Assembly: GCA_023425645.1 (NCBI GenBank) | Contig: JAFACG010000032.1 | Location: 1-60,973, forward strand | Source: Pseudomonadota bacterium | GTDB lineage: Bacteria; Pseudomonadota; Gammaproteobacteria; Burkholderiales; Burkholderiaceae_B | Direction of reading: 5' to 3' | Length of the DNA stretch: 60,973 nt | Shown here: positions 46,129-55,396 of the stretch, piece after piece | Layout of the letters: each line of letters opens with the position of its first letter | Numbering within the stretch: the first letter of the stretch is position 1 | Notes under the pieces: generated by a model | The model's database searches: none | What the model saw: only the letters and a program-made list of their open reading frames with translations | Told to the model about the DNA's origin: nothing | Made by a program: the position numbers and the translations under genes

Positions 46129-46932
46129 TCAGGCGATACGCAGGCTGTACTGGTCCAGCCACCGGGCCATGTCCGGCCCTGACAGGACCTGGTATTCGGC
46201 CAGGCGCTGCGCACCCAGCGGATCGCCGGCAAGCGCCTCCAGGGCGGGATGGCACATCAGGCTGTCGCCATGCAGCATGGCCGCCAGCCAGGCCTGCATC
46301 AAGCGGGCGTAGCGCGCCTGCCCGCCCTTGAAGTCATAGACGCCGGTAAAGCCGGCATTGAGGGTCACGCCCTTGGCCGCGGCCAGGCTCGCCAAGGCAT
46401 CGGCCCCCAGCGAGGCGATCACTCGCGCCTTGAATCGTTCGCCAACGCTGAAGGCACTCCCCAGGCGCTGCGCGCCGGTGTAGCGCAGCCAGGGCATGCG
46501 GCCGCCATAGCGGCGTTCCATCTCCTCCAGCAAGGCCTCGCGGATCACGGGCAGCTGATGCACGTGCTGATGCCCATCTATATAGTCGGGCCCCTGGCCC
46601 AGCGCCTGCTCGAACTCATCGCACTGGCGCGCGATGCTCGCCTTGACCCTGGCGCTGTCCAGTCTGTGCAGCAGACTGGTCAGAATCACCTGCTTGAGAG
46701 GCACGGCATACACGCCCGGCCTGGAGCCGAACTCGGTAAAATTCAGGTGCAGGCCTTTTTGCAGATGGGTCTGACGCAGTGCCGGCGCGCTCTGCCTGAA
46801 GCTGGCGCCGTCCACCAGGCAGGATGTGCCGGACAGCCGCCGCGCCTGCGCCAGTTCCAGCACGGCCGCATCCACGGCCGGCGCCATGCCGAAATCATCC
46901 GCGCAAATACTGATCTGCCTGTCCTTCGCCAC
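46129..46932 (-). CDS. YdjC/ChbG-HpnK-type carbohydrate deacetylase
   Basis: A 267-aa metal-dependent deacetylase-like protein. The motifs ICADDFGM, LHLNFTE and IDGHQHVHQLP supply the metal and catalytic residues. Two starts are possible. ATG 46953 would overlap the start codon of the divergent gtrA. GTG 46932 has GGAG six bases upstream and begins close to the conserved ADDFG, so it is preferred. Its neighbours are envelope glycosylation genes, suggesting a sugar-lipid substrate. Confidence 0.88.
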   Translation of the reverse strand: MAKDRQISICADDFGMAPAVDAAVLELAQARRLSGTSCLVDGASFRQSAPALRQTHLQKGLHLNFTEFGSRPGVYAVPLKQVILTSLLHRLDSARVKASIARQCDEFEQALGQGPDYIDGHQHVHQLPVIREALLEEMERRYGGRMPWLRYTGAQRLGSAFSVGERFKARVIASLGADALASLAAAKGVTLNAGFTGVYDFKGGQARYARLMQAWLAAMLHGDSLMCHPALEALAGDPLGAQRLAEYQVLSGPDMARWLDQYSLRIA

Positions 46933-46951
46933 TGTTCGCTCCACCTTCGCC

Positions 46952-47329
46952 ATGTCCCGTCAAATCATTCTGTTCATCCTGGTCGGCACGCTGGCCGCCA
47001 TCACGCACTGGGGCATTGTAGTCGCAGTGGTGCAAGCCCTGGGCACGCCGGCTCTGCTGGCCAACCTGTTCGGCTGGCTGGTGGCTTTCCTCGTTTCGTT
47101 CAGCGGCCACTACTGGCTGACGTTCCGCCAGCAACAGGCCCGCCTGCTTCCCGCCCTGGGCCGCTTCTTTATGGTGTCGGCCGCCGGCTTCGCCGTCAAC
47201 GAAGCCAGCTATGCCGCGCTGCTGAAATGCAGCGGCCTGCGCTACGACATCCTGCTGGGCCTGATCCTCATTGCGCTGGCTGTGCTGACCTTTCTGGCAG
47301 GCCGTCTTTGGGCGTTTCGCCGCACATGA
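46952..47329 (+). CDS. GtrA-family membrane protein
   Basis: A 125-aa four-helix protein of the GtrA/DPMS family, thought to help move lipid-linked sugars across the membrane. Conserved features include LFGWLVAFLVSFSGHYWLTFR and the aromatic ending GRLWAFRRT. The longer frame is ruled out because it lies inside the divergent gene. Its 3' end overlaps the convergent ArnT-like gene by 62 bases. Confidence 0.88.
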   Translation: MSRQIILFILVGTLAAITHWGIVVAVVQALGTPALLANLFGWLVAFLVSFSGHYWLTFRQQQARLLPALGRFFMVSAAGFAVNEASYAALLKCSGLRYDILLGLILIALAVLTFLAGRLWAFRRT

Positions 47330-48938
47330 AGGCATGATCGTCCTCGTCGAAACGCCACAAGGCGATGCGATGATCTTCATATAAACGCTGGGCATGGGTC
47401 AGCACGAGGCTGTGACGTACCGCGTCAGGCGCGCCGATCAGCCAGGAGACTTGCTTGCCGTCCCGGCACAAGCGTTCGCGCAACGCATTCCGGTCGATCA
47501 ACGTCGATGCGCCGCGCTGCGGCTCGAAGCGGGCCGCTTCCACCAGTTCCTTGCGCCAGCTGTCCGTGCGGGCGATCTCCGGATCGGTCCAGTCGCCCAT
47601 GACGCTGACGGATTTCAACCCCGGCACGTAGAAGCCCAGATCGTAGCGGTAGTCGTTCACGAAGACGACCTGGTCGCCCGGCTTGTATTCCGCCGCCAGC
47701 ACATGGCCCAGAGCACGGCTGTTGACTTGCGGACGCAATACCATCGCCGCCACGGCGCCCAGGCACAGCAGCACGCCCAGCACCAGGCTCCAGACCGCCC
47801 GCCGGTCTGTGCCGGCCTCCCCGCCCTGGCCGCGCCGGCGCACCAGCGCGTCGGCCAGGAAGAAACTCCACGGCCCTATGGCGGGCAGGACGTAGCCCAC
47901 CAGCTTGGAAGTCGGGATGGAAAAGAACACCACTACCGTCAGCAAGGCCGACAGCATCAGGCCGCGCACCGGGCCCAGGCCGTCGTCCGGCCTGCGGGCG
48001 CCGCGCCGCCGCTGGAACAGAAACGGCGTCCAGGTCAGCGTGGCGACGGGCATCAAGGCGAAATAAAACCAGAAAGGCTGGGGATTGTTGAAGCCCGTCT
48101 CCAGGAAGCGCTGGAAATGCTGATAGACGATGTAGTAATCGAAGAATCCGGGATAGCGCGCCTGCATGGCCCACATCCAGGGCGTGGCCACCAGTGCGAG
48201 CACGCCCAGTCCGGGTAGGGAAAACAGGCGCAGCAGGATCCCGGGCTTGCGGCGGCCCAGCAGCCAGAACACCAGGATGCCGCCCGGGATCAGGATGCCG
48301 ATCAGGCCCTTGGCCAGAAAGGCCAGGCCGGCCGTGGCGTACAGCCCCATCAGGGACAGGCGGTAGGGACGGCCCTGCTCCATCTGCAAGGCCGTATGCG
48401 CACCCAGCAGCACGCAACAGGTGATCCAGGCCGCCACGGTCATGTCCAGATTGGCATAATGCGACGCGCCGAACAGCAGCGGGCTGCTGACCAGGATCAG
48501 GGCGGTCCAGGCCGCATGCTGGCGGCTGGCGTGCCGTCGGCAGAACGCATGCATGGCCCCGATCAGCAGCGCAGCCATGAGCGCCGGCACCAGGCGGGCC
48601 CCCACGAAATTGACGCCGACCACCTTCAGGCTCAGGGCGGTCAGCCAGTAATGCAGGGGAGGCTTATGGAAAAATGGCAGTCCGTCCAGGCGCGGCACCA
48701 GGTAGTCGCCCGACTGCAGCATGGACAAGGCCACGCCTACATAGCGGCCCTCGTCCGGAATCAGCAGGGGGTACGCCCCCAGCGTCAATGTGAACCACAG
48801 CAGGGACAGCAGCGTGACGGAGACGCTGGACATGGCGCCCAGGCGCTGCACGGCCGGCGCCAGCCAGCGGACGAGGCCGCGTGCGCGCCCCACCGGAGCC
48901 GTTGCTGTGGAAACAGAAAGCGGGTTATCGATACTCAT
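47268..48938 (-). CDS. ArnT-like membrane glycosyltransferase (GT39/PMT fold)
   Basis: A 556-aa polytopic protein. Roughly eleven to thirteen helices are preceded by the periplasmic motif IPDEGRYVGVA and followed by a soluble C-terminal domain. HYANLDMTVAAW and the KPPLHYW motif match lipid A aminoarabinose transferase-like enzymes that use polyprenyl-phosphate sugars. With the adjacent GT2 and GtrA it forms a set that could glycosylate lipid A or O-antigen. The sugar is not determinable. Confidence 0.9.
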   Translation of the reverse strand: MSIDNPLSVSTATAPVGRARGLVRWLAPAVQRLGAMSSVSVTLLSLLWFTLTLGAYPLLIPDEGRYVGVALSMLQSGDYLVPRLDGLPFFHKPPLHYWLTALSLKVVGVNFVGARLVPALMAALLIGAMHAFCRRHASRQHAAWTALILVSSPLLFGASHYANLDMTVAAWITCCVLLGAHTALQMEQGRPYRLSLMGLYATAGLAFLAKGLIGILIPGGILVFWLLGRRKPGILLRLFSLPGLGVLALVATPWMWAMQARYPGFFDYYIVYQHFQRFLETGFNNPQPFWFYFALMPVATLTWTPFLFQRRRGARRPDDGLGPVRGLMLSALLTVVVFFSIPTSKLVGYVLPAIGPWSFFLADALVRRRGQGGEAGTDRRAVWSLVLGVLLCLGAVAAMVLRPQVNSRALGHVLAAEYKPGDQVVFVNDYRYDLGFYVPGLKSVSVMGDWTDPEIARTDSWRKELVEAARFEPQRGASTLIDRNALRERLCRDGKQVSWLIGAPDAVRHSLVLTHAQRLYEDHRIALWRFDEDDHAFMCGETPKDGLPERSAQPAQ

Positions 48939-49028
48939 CGTTCGGAGTCAGGCTAATGATGTTGGGCAGACACGGCTGCGGCTGCCAGGGGAATTCAGAA
49001 TATCGATGTGGTGCCGGACGGCCCCCGC

Positions 49029-50006
49029 TCAGGATGCATCGTCGGCCTGGGACTGCGCCAGCCCCTCGCCCTGGCGGCGGCGCACCAGATACAAGGGTCT
49101 GTTCTTGACCTCGGCGAAAATACGGGCCACATACTCGCCCACGATGCCCAGCGACAACATGTTCACCCCGGCGAAAAACAGCACCACGGTGATCAGGGTC
49201 GCCCAGCCTCGAACCGCGTCGCCATACAGCAGATGCTTGAAGATGATGAACAGGCCGTAACCAAAGGACAGCATGGCCAGCACCGCGCCCATCAGGGACA
49301 GCAGACGCAGGGGCCAGGTGGTGAAGGCGGTCAGGCCGTCCACCGCGAAGCGCAGCAGCTTGCCGGGACGAAAGCGGCTGACGCCGTGCAGGCGTTCCGC
49401 GGGCGAGTAATAAATGGGCTCGGACGGAAAGCCGACCCATGCGAACAGCCCCTTCATGAAGCGGCTGCGCTCGGGCAGGGCCAGCAAGGCATCGACCACG
49501 CAGCGATCCAGCAGGCGAAAGTCGCCCGCGTCACGCGGCACGCGCAACCCGCTGGAGGTACGCATGAGCTTGTAGAACAGGCTGGTGCCGGCCCTCTTCA
49601 TCCAGGTTTCGTCGTCGCGGGTTTCCCGCACGGCATAGACCATTTCCACCCCGCAGGCCCAACGCTCCAGCATGTCCCGGATCAAGGCGGGCGGATGCTG
49701 CAGGTCTGCGTCCATGCAGACCACGACCTGGCCGCGGCTGGCCTGCAGGCCGGCGGTCAGCGCCGCTTCCTTGCCGAAGTTGCGCGACAGCTGGATGTAG
49801 ACCAGTTGAGGATAGGTCTGGCGCAAATGCTCCACCACCAAAGGCGTTGCATCGGTGCTGCCGTCATCAACGAAAATGATCTCGAAATCCTGTACCAGCT
49901 CGCGCAGTTGCGCGACCAGCACGGGCATCAGCGCCGGCAGGTTCTCTGCTTCATTCAACCCAGGAATGACGCAGGAAAGCGTCCGGGCCTGTCTCGTTAT
50001 AGTCAT
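49029..50006 (-). CDS. Polyprenyl-phosphate glycosyltransferase (ArnC/GtrB/DPM1-like)
   Basis: A 325-aa GT2 enzyme. The N-terminal catalytic domain has IPGLNEAENL, FVDDGSTD and the DAD of VVCMDADLQHP; two helices near residues 235-300 anchor it. It would load a sugar on undecaprenyl phosphate for the ArnT-like enzyme downstream, 90 bases away on the same strand. Confidence 0.92.
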   Translation of the reverse strand: MTITRQARTLSCVIPGLNEAENLPALMPVLVAQLRELVQDFEIIFVDDGSTDATPLVVEHLRQTYPQLVYIQLSRNFGKEAALTAGLQASRGQVVVCMDADLQHPPALIRDMLERWACGVEMVYAVRETRDDETWMKRAGTSLFYKLMRTSSGLRVPRDAGDFRLLDRCVVDALLALPERSRFMKGLFAWVGFPSEPIYYSPAERLHGVSRFRPGKLLRFAVDGLTAFTTWPLRLLSLMGAVLAMLSFGYGLFIIFKHLLYGDAVRGWATLITVVLFFAGVNMLSLGIVGEYVARIFAEVKNRPLYLVRRRQGEGLAQSQADDAS

Positions 50007-50352
50007 TCGTCCTCAAGCCGCAGCTCTGTAACAAAATTAGCGTTCAGCCAACAAAAAGTAATCGTACCCCGCAGGAACTGCCAGCGCAATTTCGGCTTGC
50101 AGCCGATCTGTTTTTTGTCGGGAGAACGCTGCACAGCGCAGGTTCCGCCTATTTATCGACATACGGCGCCAGGCGGAACGCCCGACACCACAGCTTTACT
50201 CTGAAAACGGAGCCAGTGTACGGAAGCAAGCGTTGAATTCGCGTTGAATCGAGATATTTTCTTGCGCGCCCAGACCTCTAAGTGCGCTGCTTGACCGCGG
50301 CCGCCAAAGCCCATAAGATGGATCGAAAATATATCTTCAAGCCGCGACTTTC
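50007..50352. other. Intergenic region without gene
   Basis: About 350 bases between divergent genes. No open frame is credible and no clear hairpin or promoter was found; the promoters for the GT2 and haemoglobin genes should be here. Confidence 0.5.
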
Positions 50353-50757
50353 ATGACCACAACGACTCTTTGCACCCGCCAGGAAATCCATGACCTGGTC
50401 TGGGATTTCTACGACCGCATCCGCATGGACGAGGTACTGGGCCCCATCTTTTCCGAACGCATCAAGGACTGGGACACGCACCTGGGCGTCATGGAGGAGT
50501 TCTGGTCGTCCCTGCTGCTCAAGACCGACGGCTACCAGGGCAACCCCATGGGCAAGCACCTGACTCTTTCACATATCCAGGCCAGCCACTTCGAACAATG
50601 GCTGCGCCTGTTCAAGGAAACCTGCGAGGAACGGGACAATCAGGCCATGGCGCAGCTCGCCCTGGAATACGCCCAGCGCATCGCCCGCAGCTTCTGGTTC
50701 GGGTATCAGTTCCAGCATCACCCCACCCAGGTCTCCACGGACCTGCAGCTGCCCTGA
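50353..50757 (+). CDS. Truncated haemoglobin, group III type
   Basis: A 134-aa small globin. The proximal His is probably H79 in QASHFEQWLRLF. The N-terminal VWDFYDRIRMDEVLGPIF and the EEFWSSLLLKTDGYQGNP segment suit group III. Such proteins bind oxygen or NO. The gene ends two bases before an NsrR-like regulator, supporting a role in nitric-oxide handling. Confidence 0.9.
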   Translation: MTTTTLCTRQEIHDLVWDFYDRIRMDEVLGPIFSERIKDWDTHLGVMEEFWSSLLLKTDGYQGNPMGKHLTLSHIQASHFEQWLRLFKETCEERDNQAMAQLALEYAQRIARSFWFGYQFQHHPTQVSTDLQLP

Positions 50758-50759
50758 TC

Positions 50760-51224
50760 ATGCGCCTGACCAACCTGACCGATTACGCCTTGCGCCTGCT
50801 CATGTACCTGGGCCAGCACGAAGACCGGCTCTGCACCATCGCGGAAATCGCCCAGTACCACCAGATCTCCGAAGCGCACCTGATGAAAGTCACGCATCTG
50901 CTGGCCAAAGGCGGCTGGATCCAGACCCAGCGCGGCAAGAACGGCGGCATGCGCCTGTCGCGCCCGCCCGAGGACATGAACCTGGGCCAGCTCGTGCGCT
51001 ACACCGAGAACGACCTGGCCGTGGTGGAGTGCCTGGGCAGCGACAGCCGTTGCGTGATCAGCGGGCGCTGCGGCCTGAGCGGCATCCTGAACCAGGCCCT
51101 GGCCCGGTTCCTGTCCCACCTGGACGGCTATACCCTGAAAGACATTCTGCCGCCCGTTCCCGGCCAGGAACAAGCCGTGCACTGGCCCACCGCCAGCCGT
51201 CCGGCGCACACCGGGGCGCCATGA
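50760..51224 (+). CDS. nsrR: Rrf2-family regulator, NsrR-like
   Basis: A 154-aa Rrf2 winged-helix protein (MRLTNLTDYALRLLMYL start). Three cysteines C91, C98 and C104 (C-x6-C-x5-C) lie where NsrR binds its NO-sensing iron-sulfur cluster; E. coli spacing is slightly shorter. Cotranscription with the truncated globin supports NO sensing. The longer frame is dismissed because it runs through the globin gene. Confidence 0.88.
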   Translation: MRLTNLTDYALRLLMYLGQHEDRLCTIAEIAQYHQISEAHLMKVTHLLAKGGWIQTQRGKNGGMRLSRPPEDMNLGQLVRYTENDLAVVECLGSDSRCVISGRCGLSGILNQALARFLSHLDGYTLKDILPPVPGQEQAVHWPTASRPAHTGAP

Positions 51225-51254
51225 AGAAAACCGGGCCTGCGCCCGGTTTTCTTT
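51224..51254. terminator. Bidirectional terminator nsrR / serA
   Basis: AAGAAAACCGGGC/GCCCGGTTTTCTT with a 4-5 base loop, between convergent genes. Confidence 0.92.
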
Positions 51255-51261
51255 GGGGTTG

Positions 51262-52470
51262 TCACTGCGCCACGATCAATTCGCAACGCAATGTGGCTGT
51301 ATGGGCCCGGACAGCCTCCAGGACCTCTTCGTCCGGCACGCGGTCCAGATCGGTCAAGGCATAGCCCAGCTCACCTTGAGTCTGCAGCTGCTGCCGGCTG
51401 ATGTTCAGTCCGTGTCCGGCCAGAATGTTGTTCAGGCCTCCCATCGCGCCGGGAATGTTGCGATGCACATGAAGCAGGCGGCATGCGCCGTGGATGTCGT
51501 GATAGGACACCTCCGGGAAATTCACCGCGCCCTTGGTCGCGCCGCTGCGCAGGAAGCTGACCAGTTTCTCGGCAACCTCGCGGCCTATGTTCTCCTGCGA
51601 CTCCTGGGTGCTGCCGCCGATATGCGGCGTGAGGATCACGTTGGGCATGCCGATGAGCGGGCTTTTGAGGGGCTCATCGACGCTCTTGGGCTCCACCGGA
51701 AACACGTCCAGGGCGGCGCCGGCCAGATGGCCCGACACCAGCGCCTGGTGCAGGGCGGCTATATCCACCACCGTGCCCCGCGAGGCGTTGATCAGGATGG
51801 CGCCGGGCTTCATGGCGGCCAATGTGTCCGCATTGATGATGTTCTGCGTGGACTGGCCGCCCGGCACGTGCAGGGTGACCACATCGGATTCGGCCAGCAT
51901 CTGCTTCAGGTTGCCATAGACCCGCGCATTGCTCAGCGGCAGCTTGGATTCCACGTCGTGATAGAGCACGCGCATGCCCAGGGCCTCGGCCAGGGTGCCG
52001 ACCTGCGAACCGATATTGCCATAGCCGATCACGCCCAGGGTCTTGCCGCGGATCTCGTAGGCGCCCTCCGCGCTCTTGTCCCAGAAGCCCTGGTGCACGC
52101 GCAGGTTTTTTTCAGGGATGCGGCGCAGCAGCAGAATGGCTTCGCCCAGCACCAGTTCAGCCACCGAGCGCGTGTTGGAGAACGGCGCGTTGAACACCGG
52201 TACGCCGCGGCGCTCGGCCTCGCCCAGATCGACCTGGTTGGTGCCTATGCAAAAGCAGCCCAGCACCTTGAGCTGATCCGCCTGTTCCAGCACGCTGCTG
52301 TCGAACTGCGTGCGGGAGCGTATGCCCACCACCTGGGCGCCCTTCACGGCATCCAGCAATTCCTGGCCCGACAGGGCCCCCTTGTGGGTCTGAATGTCGG
52401 TGAATCCGGCGGCCTCGAAGACTTCACGGGCGCTGGGATGGATATTCTCGAAAAGGACGATGCGACTCAT
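51262..52470 (-). CDS. serA: D-3-phosphoglycerate dehydrogenase SerA
   Basis: A 402-aa enzyme starting serine synthesis. The NAD site is GVIGYGNIGSQVG, the catalytic region RSRTQFDSSVLEQA to TPHIGGST is complete, and an ACT-like C-terminal domain (HVHRNIPGAMGGLNNILAGHGLNI) indicates serine feedback. It resembles the E. coli-length form. Confidence 0.95.
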   Translation of the reverse strand: MSRIVLFENIHPSAREVFEAAGFTDIQTHKGALSGQELLDAVKGAQVVGIRSRTQFDSSVLEQADQLKVLGCFCIGTNQVDLGEAERRGVPVFNAPFSNTRSVAELVLGEAILLLRRIPEKNLRVHQGFWDKSAEGAYEIRGKTLGVIGYGNIGSQVGTLAEALGMRVLYHDVESKLPLSNARVYGNLKQMLAESDVVTLHVPGGQSTQNIINADTLAAMKPGAILINASRGTVVDIAALHQALVSGHLAGAALDVFPVEPKSVDEPLKSPLIGMPNVILTPHIGGSTQESQENIGREVAEKLVSFLRSGATKGAVNFPEVSYHDIHGACRLLHVHRNIPGAMGGLNNILAGHGLNISRQQLQTQGELGYALTDLDRVPDEEVLEAVRAHTATLRCELIVAQ

Positions 52471-52489
52471 GATGATTCCCGTCGTGTAT

Positions 52490-52510
52490 ATAGTATCTAA
52501 ATGGTACTAT
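52490..52510. promoter_or_regulatory. Palindrome in serA promoter region
   Basis: Inverted repeat ATAGTA-N9-TACTAT, about 20 bases before the serA start and overlapping a possible -10. Confidence 0.35.
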
Positions 52511-52567
52511 TTTTAAGCCGTTTCCGCAGAGCATCAACAATGCCGGCATGGGCATCTCGTCCGCCAT

Positions 52568-52598
52568 GAGCAACGGCCCGCATGGCGGGCCGTTGCTC
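52568..52598 (-). terminator. Strong hairpin after the cytochrome c peroxidase gene
   Basis: A perfect 14-bp stem (GAGCAACGGCCCGC arm) with a 3-base loop, about 20 bases after the stop. No T run follows on the minus strand, so it may be a stability element or a rho-dependent end. Confidence 0.55.
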
Positions 52599-52618
52599 CA
52601 GACGCGAGCCGTCAGGAA

Positions 52619-53620
52619 TCAGGAACCGAAAGGCACCGGACGCGGCGTGTTGTCGCGCGAGGGCGGCAGGATGGGCAGGACGATTTCAGGCTGCTTGCCG
52701 GTCAAGGTCTTCAGGAAAGCCACGATCTGGGCGTTCTCCTGTTCGCTGAAGCTGCGGCCCAGCTGCAGACGTCCCATGATGTCCACGGCTTCGGTCAGGG
52801 TGTTGACCGCGCCGTCGTGGAAATAGGGATAGGTCAGTTCCACGTTGCGCAGCGTAGGCACCTTGAAGTTGAAGCGGTCGGCGTCCTTGCCAGTGACAGC
52901 CGCGCGGCCTTCGGCAGGGTTGTCCGTCTTGTAGGGTTCGACCACGCCCATCTTCTGGAAGGACGTGCCGCCCAGGTTGGGACCATTGTGGCAGGCCACG
53001 CAACCGCTGGCCTTGAAGAGCTGATAACCGGCCAGTTCCTGGTCGGTGATGGCTTTCTTGTCGCCCTTGAGCCAAAGGTCGAAACGCGAATCCGGCGTGA
53101 CCAGGGTTTCTTCGAAAGCGGCAATGGCCAGGGTGACTTCCTCGATGCCGAACTGATCCTTGCCGAACACCTGCTTGAACTCGTCCTTGTATTCGGGGAT
53201 GGAGCTCAGGAATTCCAGCGCCAGTTCATGTGTGAAGGCCATCTCCTTGGGATTGGCGATGGGGCCGCCGGCCTGCTCTTTGAGATCGCTGGCGCGCCCG
53301 TCCCAGAACTGCGCCAGGTTCAGGCTGGAGTTCAGCACCGTAGGCGAATTGATGGGGCCTTCCTGCCAGCGGTCGCCGATGGAGGTGCGGATATTGTCCG
53401 TGCCGCCCATGCTCAGGTTATGGCAGGTGTTACAGGAGATGAAGCCCGAGCGGGACAGGCGAGGTTCGAAGAACAGTTTCTTGCCCAGTTCCACGCGCGC
53501 GGGATCGGTGACCTTGGCCTCGGGGATGACCTGAACAGGCTCGTAGGCGCCGGCGTGCGCGGCAGCGCCGGCGAACAGTGTGGCAGACAGGACAGAAAGA
53601 GCGAACAGGCGTACTTTCAT
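52619..53620 (-). CDS. Di-haem cytochrome c peroxidase
   Basis: A 333-aa periplasmic peroxidase. The signal peptide is cut near AHA-GA (residue 23). Two haem sites are present, CNTCH (C63, C66, H67) and CVACH (C207, C210, H211). The family block PILPP lies near the end. The frame extends to 53809; the ATG at 53620 has AAGGAAG upstream and begins the signal peptide. It reduces hydrogen peroxide using cytochrome c or another donor. Confidence 0.93.
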   Translation of the reverse strand: MKVRLFALSVLSATLFAGAAAHAGAYEPVQVIPEAKVTDPARVELGKKLFFEPRLSRSGFISCNTCHNLSMGGTDNIRTSIGDRWQEGPINSPTVLNSSLNLAQFWDGRASDLKEQAGGPIANPKEMAFTHELALEFLSSIPEYKDEFKQVFGKDQFGIEEVTLAIAAFEETLVTPDSRFDLWLKGDKKAITDQELAGYQLFKASGCVACHNGPNLGGTSFQKMGVVEPYKTDNPAEGRAAVTGKDADRFNFKVPTLRNVELTYPYFHDGAVNTLTEAVDIMGRLQLGRSFSEQENAQIVAFLKTLTGKQPEIVLPILPPSRDNTPRPVPFGS

Positions 53621-53810
53621 GACGACTTCCTTGTGGGATGATAAAACTTCCTGCCAGTTGGATCCGGACAGGACCCATAACCCTTCTGGCCTTAAGGTCA
53701 TCGTAAGGAAAGGTCGGACATTACATATTGATACACCGCAAACAAACATGATTCCGTTCCCGCCGTAGGGAACTTTCACAAGCCGGGAATGGCGGCCCTG
53801 GCCGACCATG

Positions 53811-53849
53811 AAAAACGCGCCGCAGATCGTAGTCGACCTGCGGCGCGTT
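53811..53849 (-). terminator. Terminator of the liv operon
   Basis: A perfect 12-bp stem (AACGCGCCGCAG arm) with a 12-base loop, followed by TTTTT on the minus strand, about 30 bases after livF. Confidence 0.9.
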
Positions 53850-53881
53850 CCAGGCGCCAGCGCGGAAGGGTATCGGCTGCC

Positions 53882-54586
<705 letters not shown>

Positions 54587-54592
54587 GACGTC

Positions 54593-55396
54593 CTACCTTG
54601 GTGTTACCGGCGTGTCATCGTCGCCCAGATAGGCTTGACGCACGGCCTCGTTGTCGCGGATCTCGGCGGCCGTGCCCGTGGCGATGATGTGACCGGCCAC
54701 CAGCACGGAAATCCGGTCCGCCAGGCGGAATACCGCCTCCATATCGTGTTCGACCAATAGCATGGTGGCCTTGCCGCGCATGGATTCGATCAGCTCGGTC
54801 AGGCGCAGGGTCTCGTCGGGGCCCATGCCGGCCATGGGTTCGTCCAGCAGCAGGACCTGCGGACGGCTGGCCAGCGCCAGGGCGAACTCCACCTTGCGCT
54901 GCTCGCCGTGCGGCAGCACGCCCGCCTGGGTATGCAGCAGCTCGGCGGCTATGGCGCATTCGGCCGCCAGCGCCCGGGCCTGCTCGTAGAGCTGCGTCTC
55001 GTCGTGGCGGGCGCGCCAGAAGCGGAAGCTGCTGCCGCTGCAGGCCTGCAGGGCCAGCACCAGGTTGTCCAGCACCGTGTAGTTCTTGAAGATGTTGGTG
55101 ATCTGGAAAGACCGCGCCAGGCCCGCCGCCACGCGCTGGTTGCCCGACAGCGAAGTCACGTCGCGGCCGCCCAGCAGCAGCTGTCCTTCGTCGGGAGTCA
55201 GCGTGCCCGACAGCAGGTGGATCAGGGTGGACTTGCCCGCCCCGTTGGGGCCGATCAGGCCATGGATCTCGCCGGGCACCAGGCTCAGGGACACATCGTC
55301 CGTGGCCTTGAGGGCGCCGAAGCGCTTGACCAGGCCGCGCGCCTCCAGGGAGGCGGCATGGGTTGCGGCCGGTGCCGCCATCGTCATCGTGCTCAT
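54593..55396 (-). CDS. livG: Branched-chain amino-acid-type ABC ATPase LivG
   Basis: A 267-aa ATPase. Walker A is GPNGAGKST and Walker B VLLLDEPMAGM. The signature is LPHGEQRKVEFALAL, where the usual LSxG reads LPHG, as is common in LivG. Its start overlaps the livM stop by four bases. Confidence 0.94.
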   Translation of the reverse strand: MSTMTMAAPAATHAASLEARGLVKRFGALKATDDVSLSLVPGEIHGLIGPNGAGKSTLIHLLSGTLTPDEGQLLLGGRDVTSLSGNQRVAAGLARSFQITNIFKNYTVLDNLVLALQACSGSSFRFWRARHDETQLYEQARALAAECAIAAELLHTQAGVLPHGEQRKVEFALALASRPQVLLLDEPMAGMGPDETLRLTELIESMRGKATMLLVEHDMEAVFRLADRISVLVAGHIIATGTAAEIRDNEAVRQAYLGDDDTPVTPR

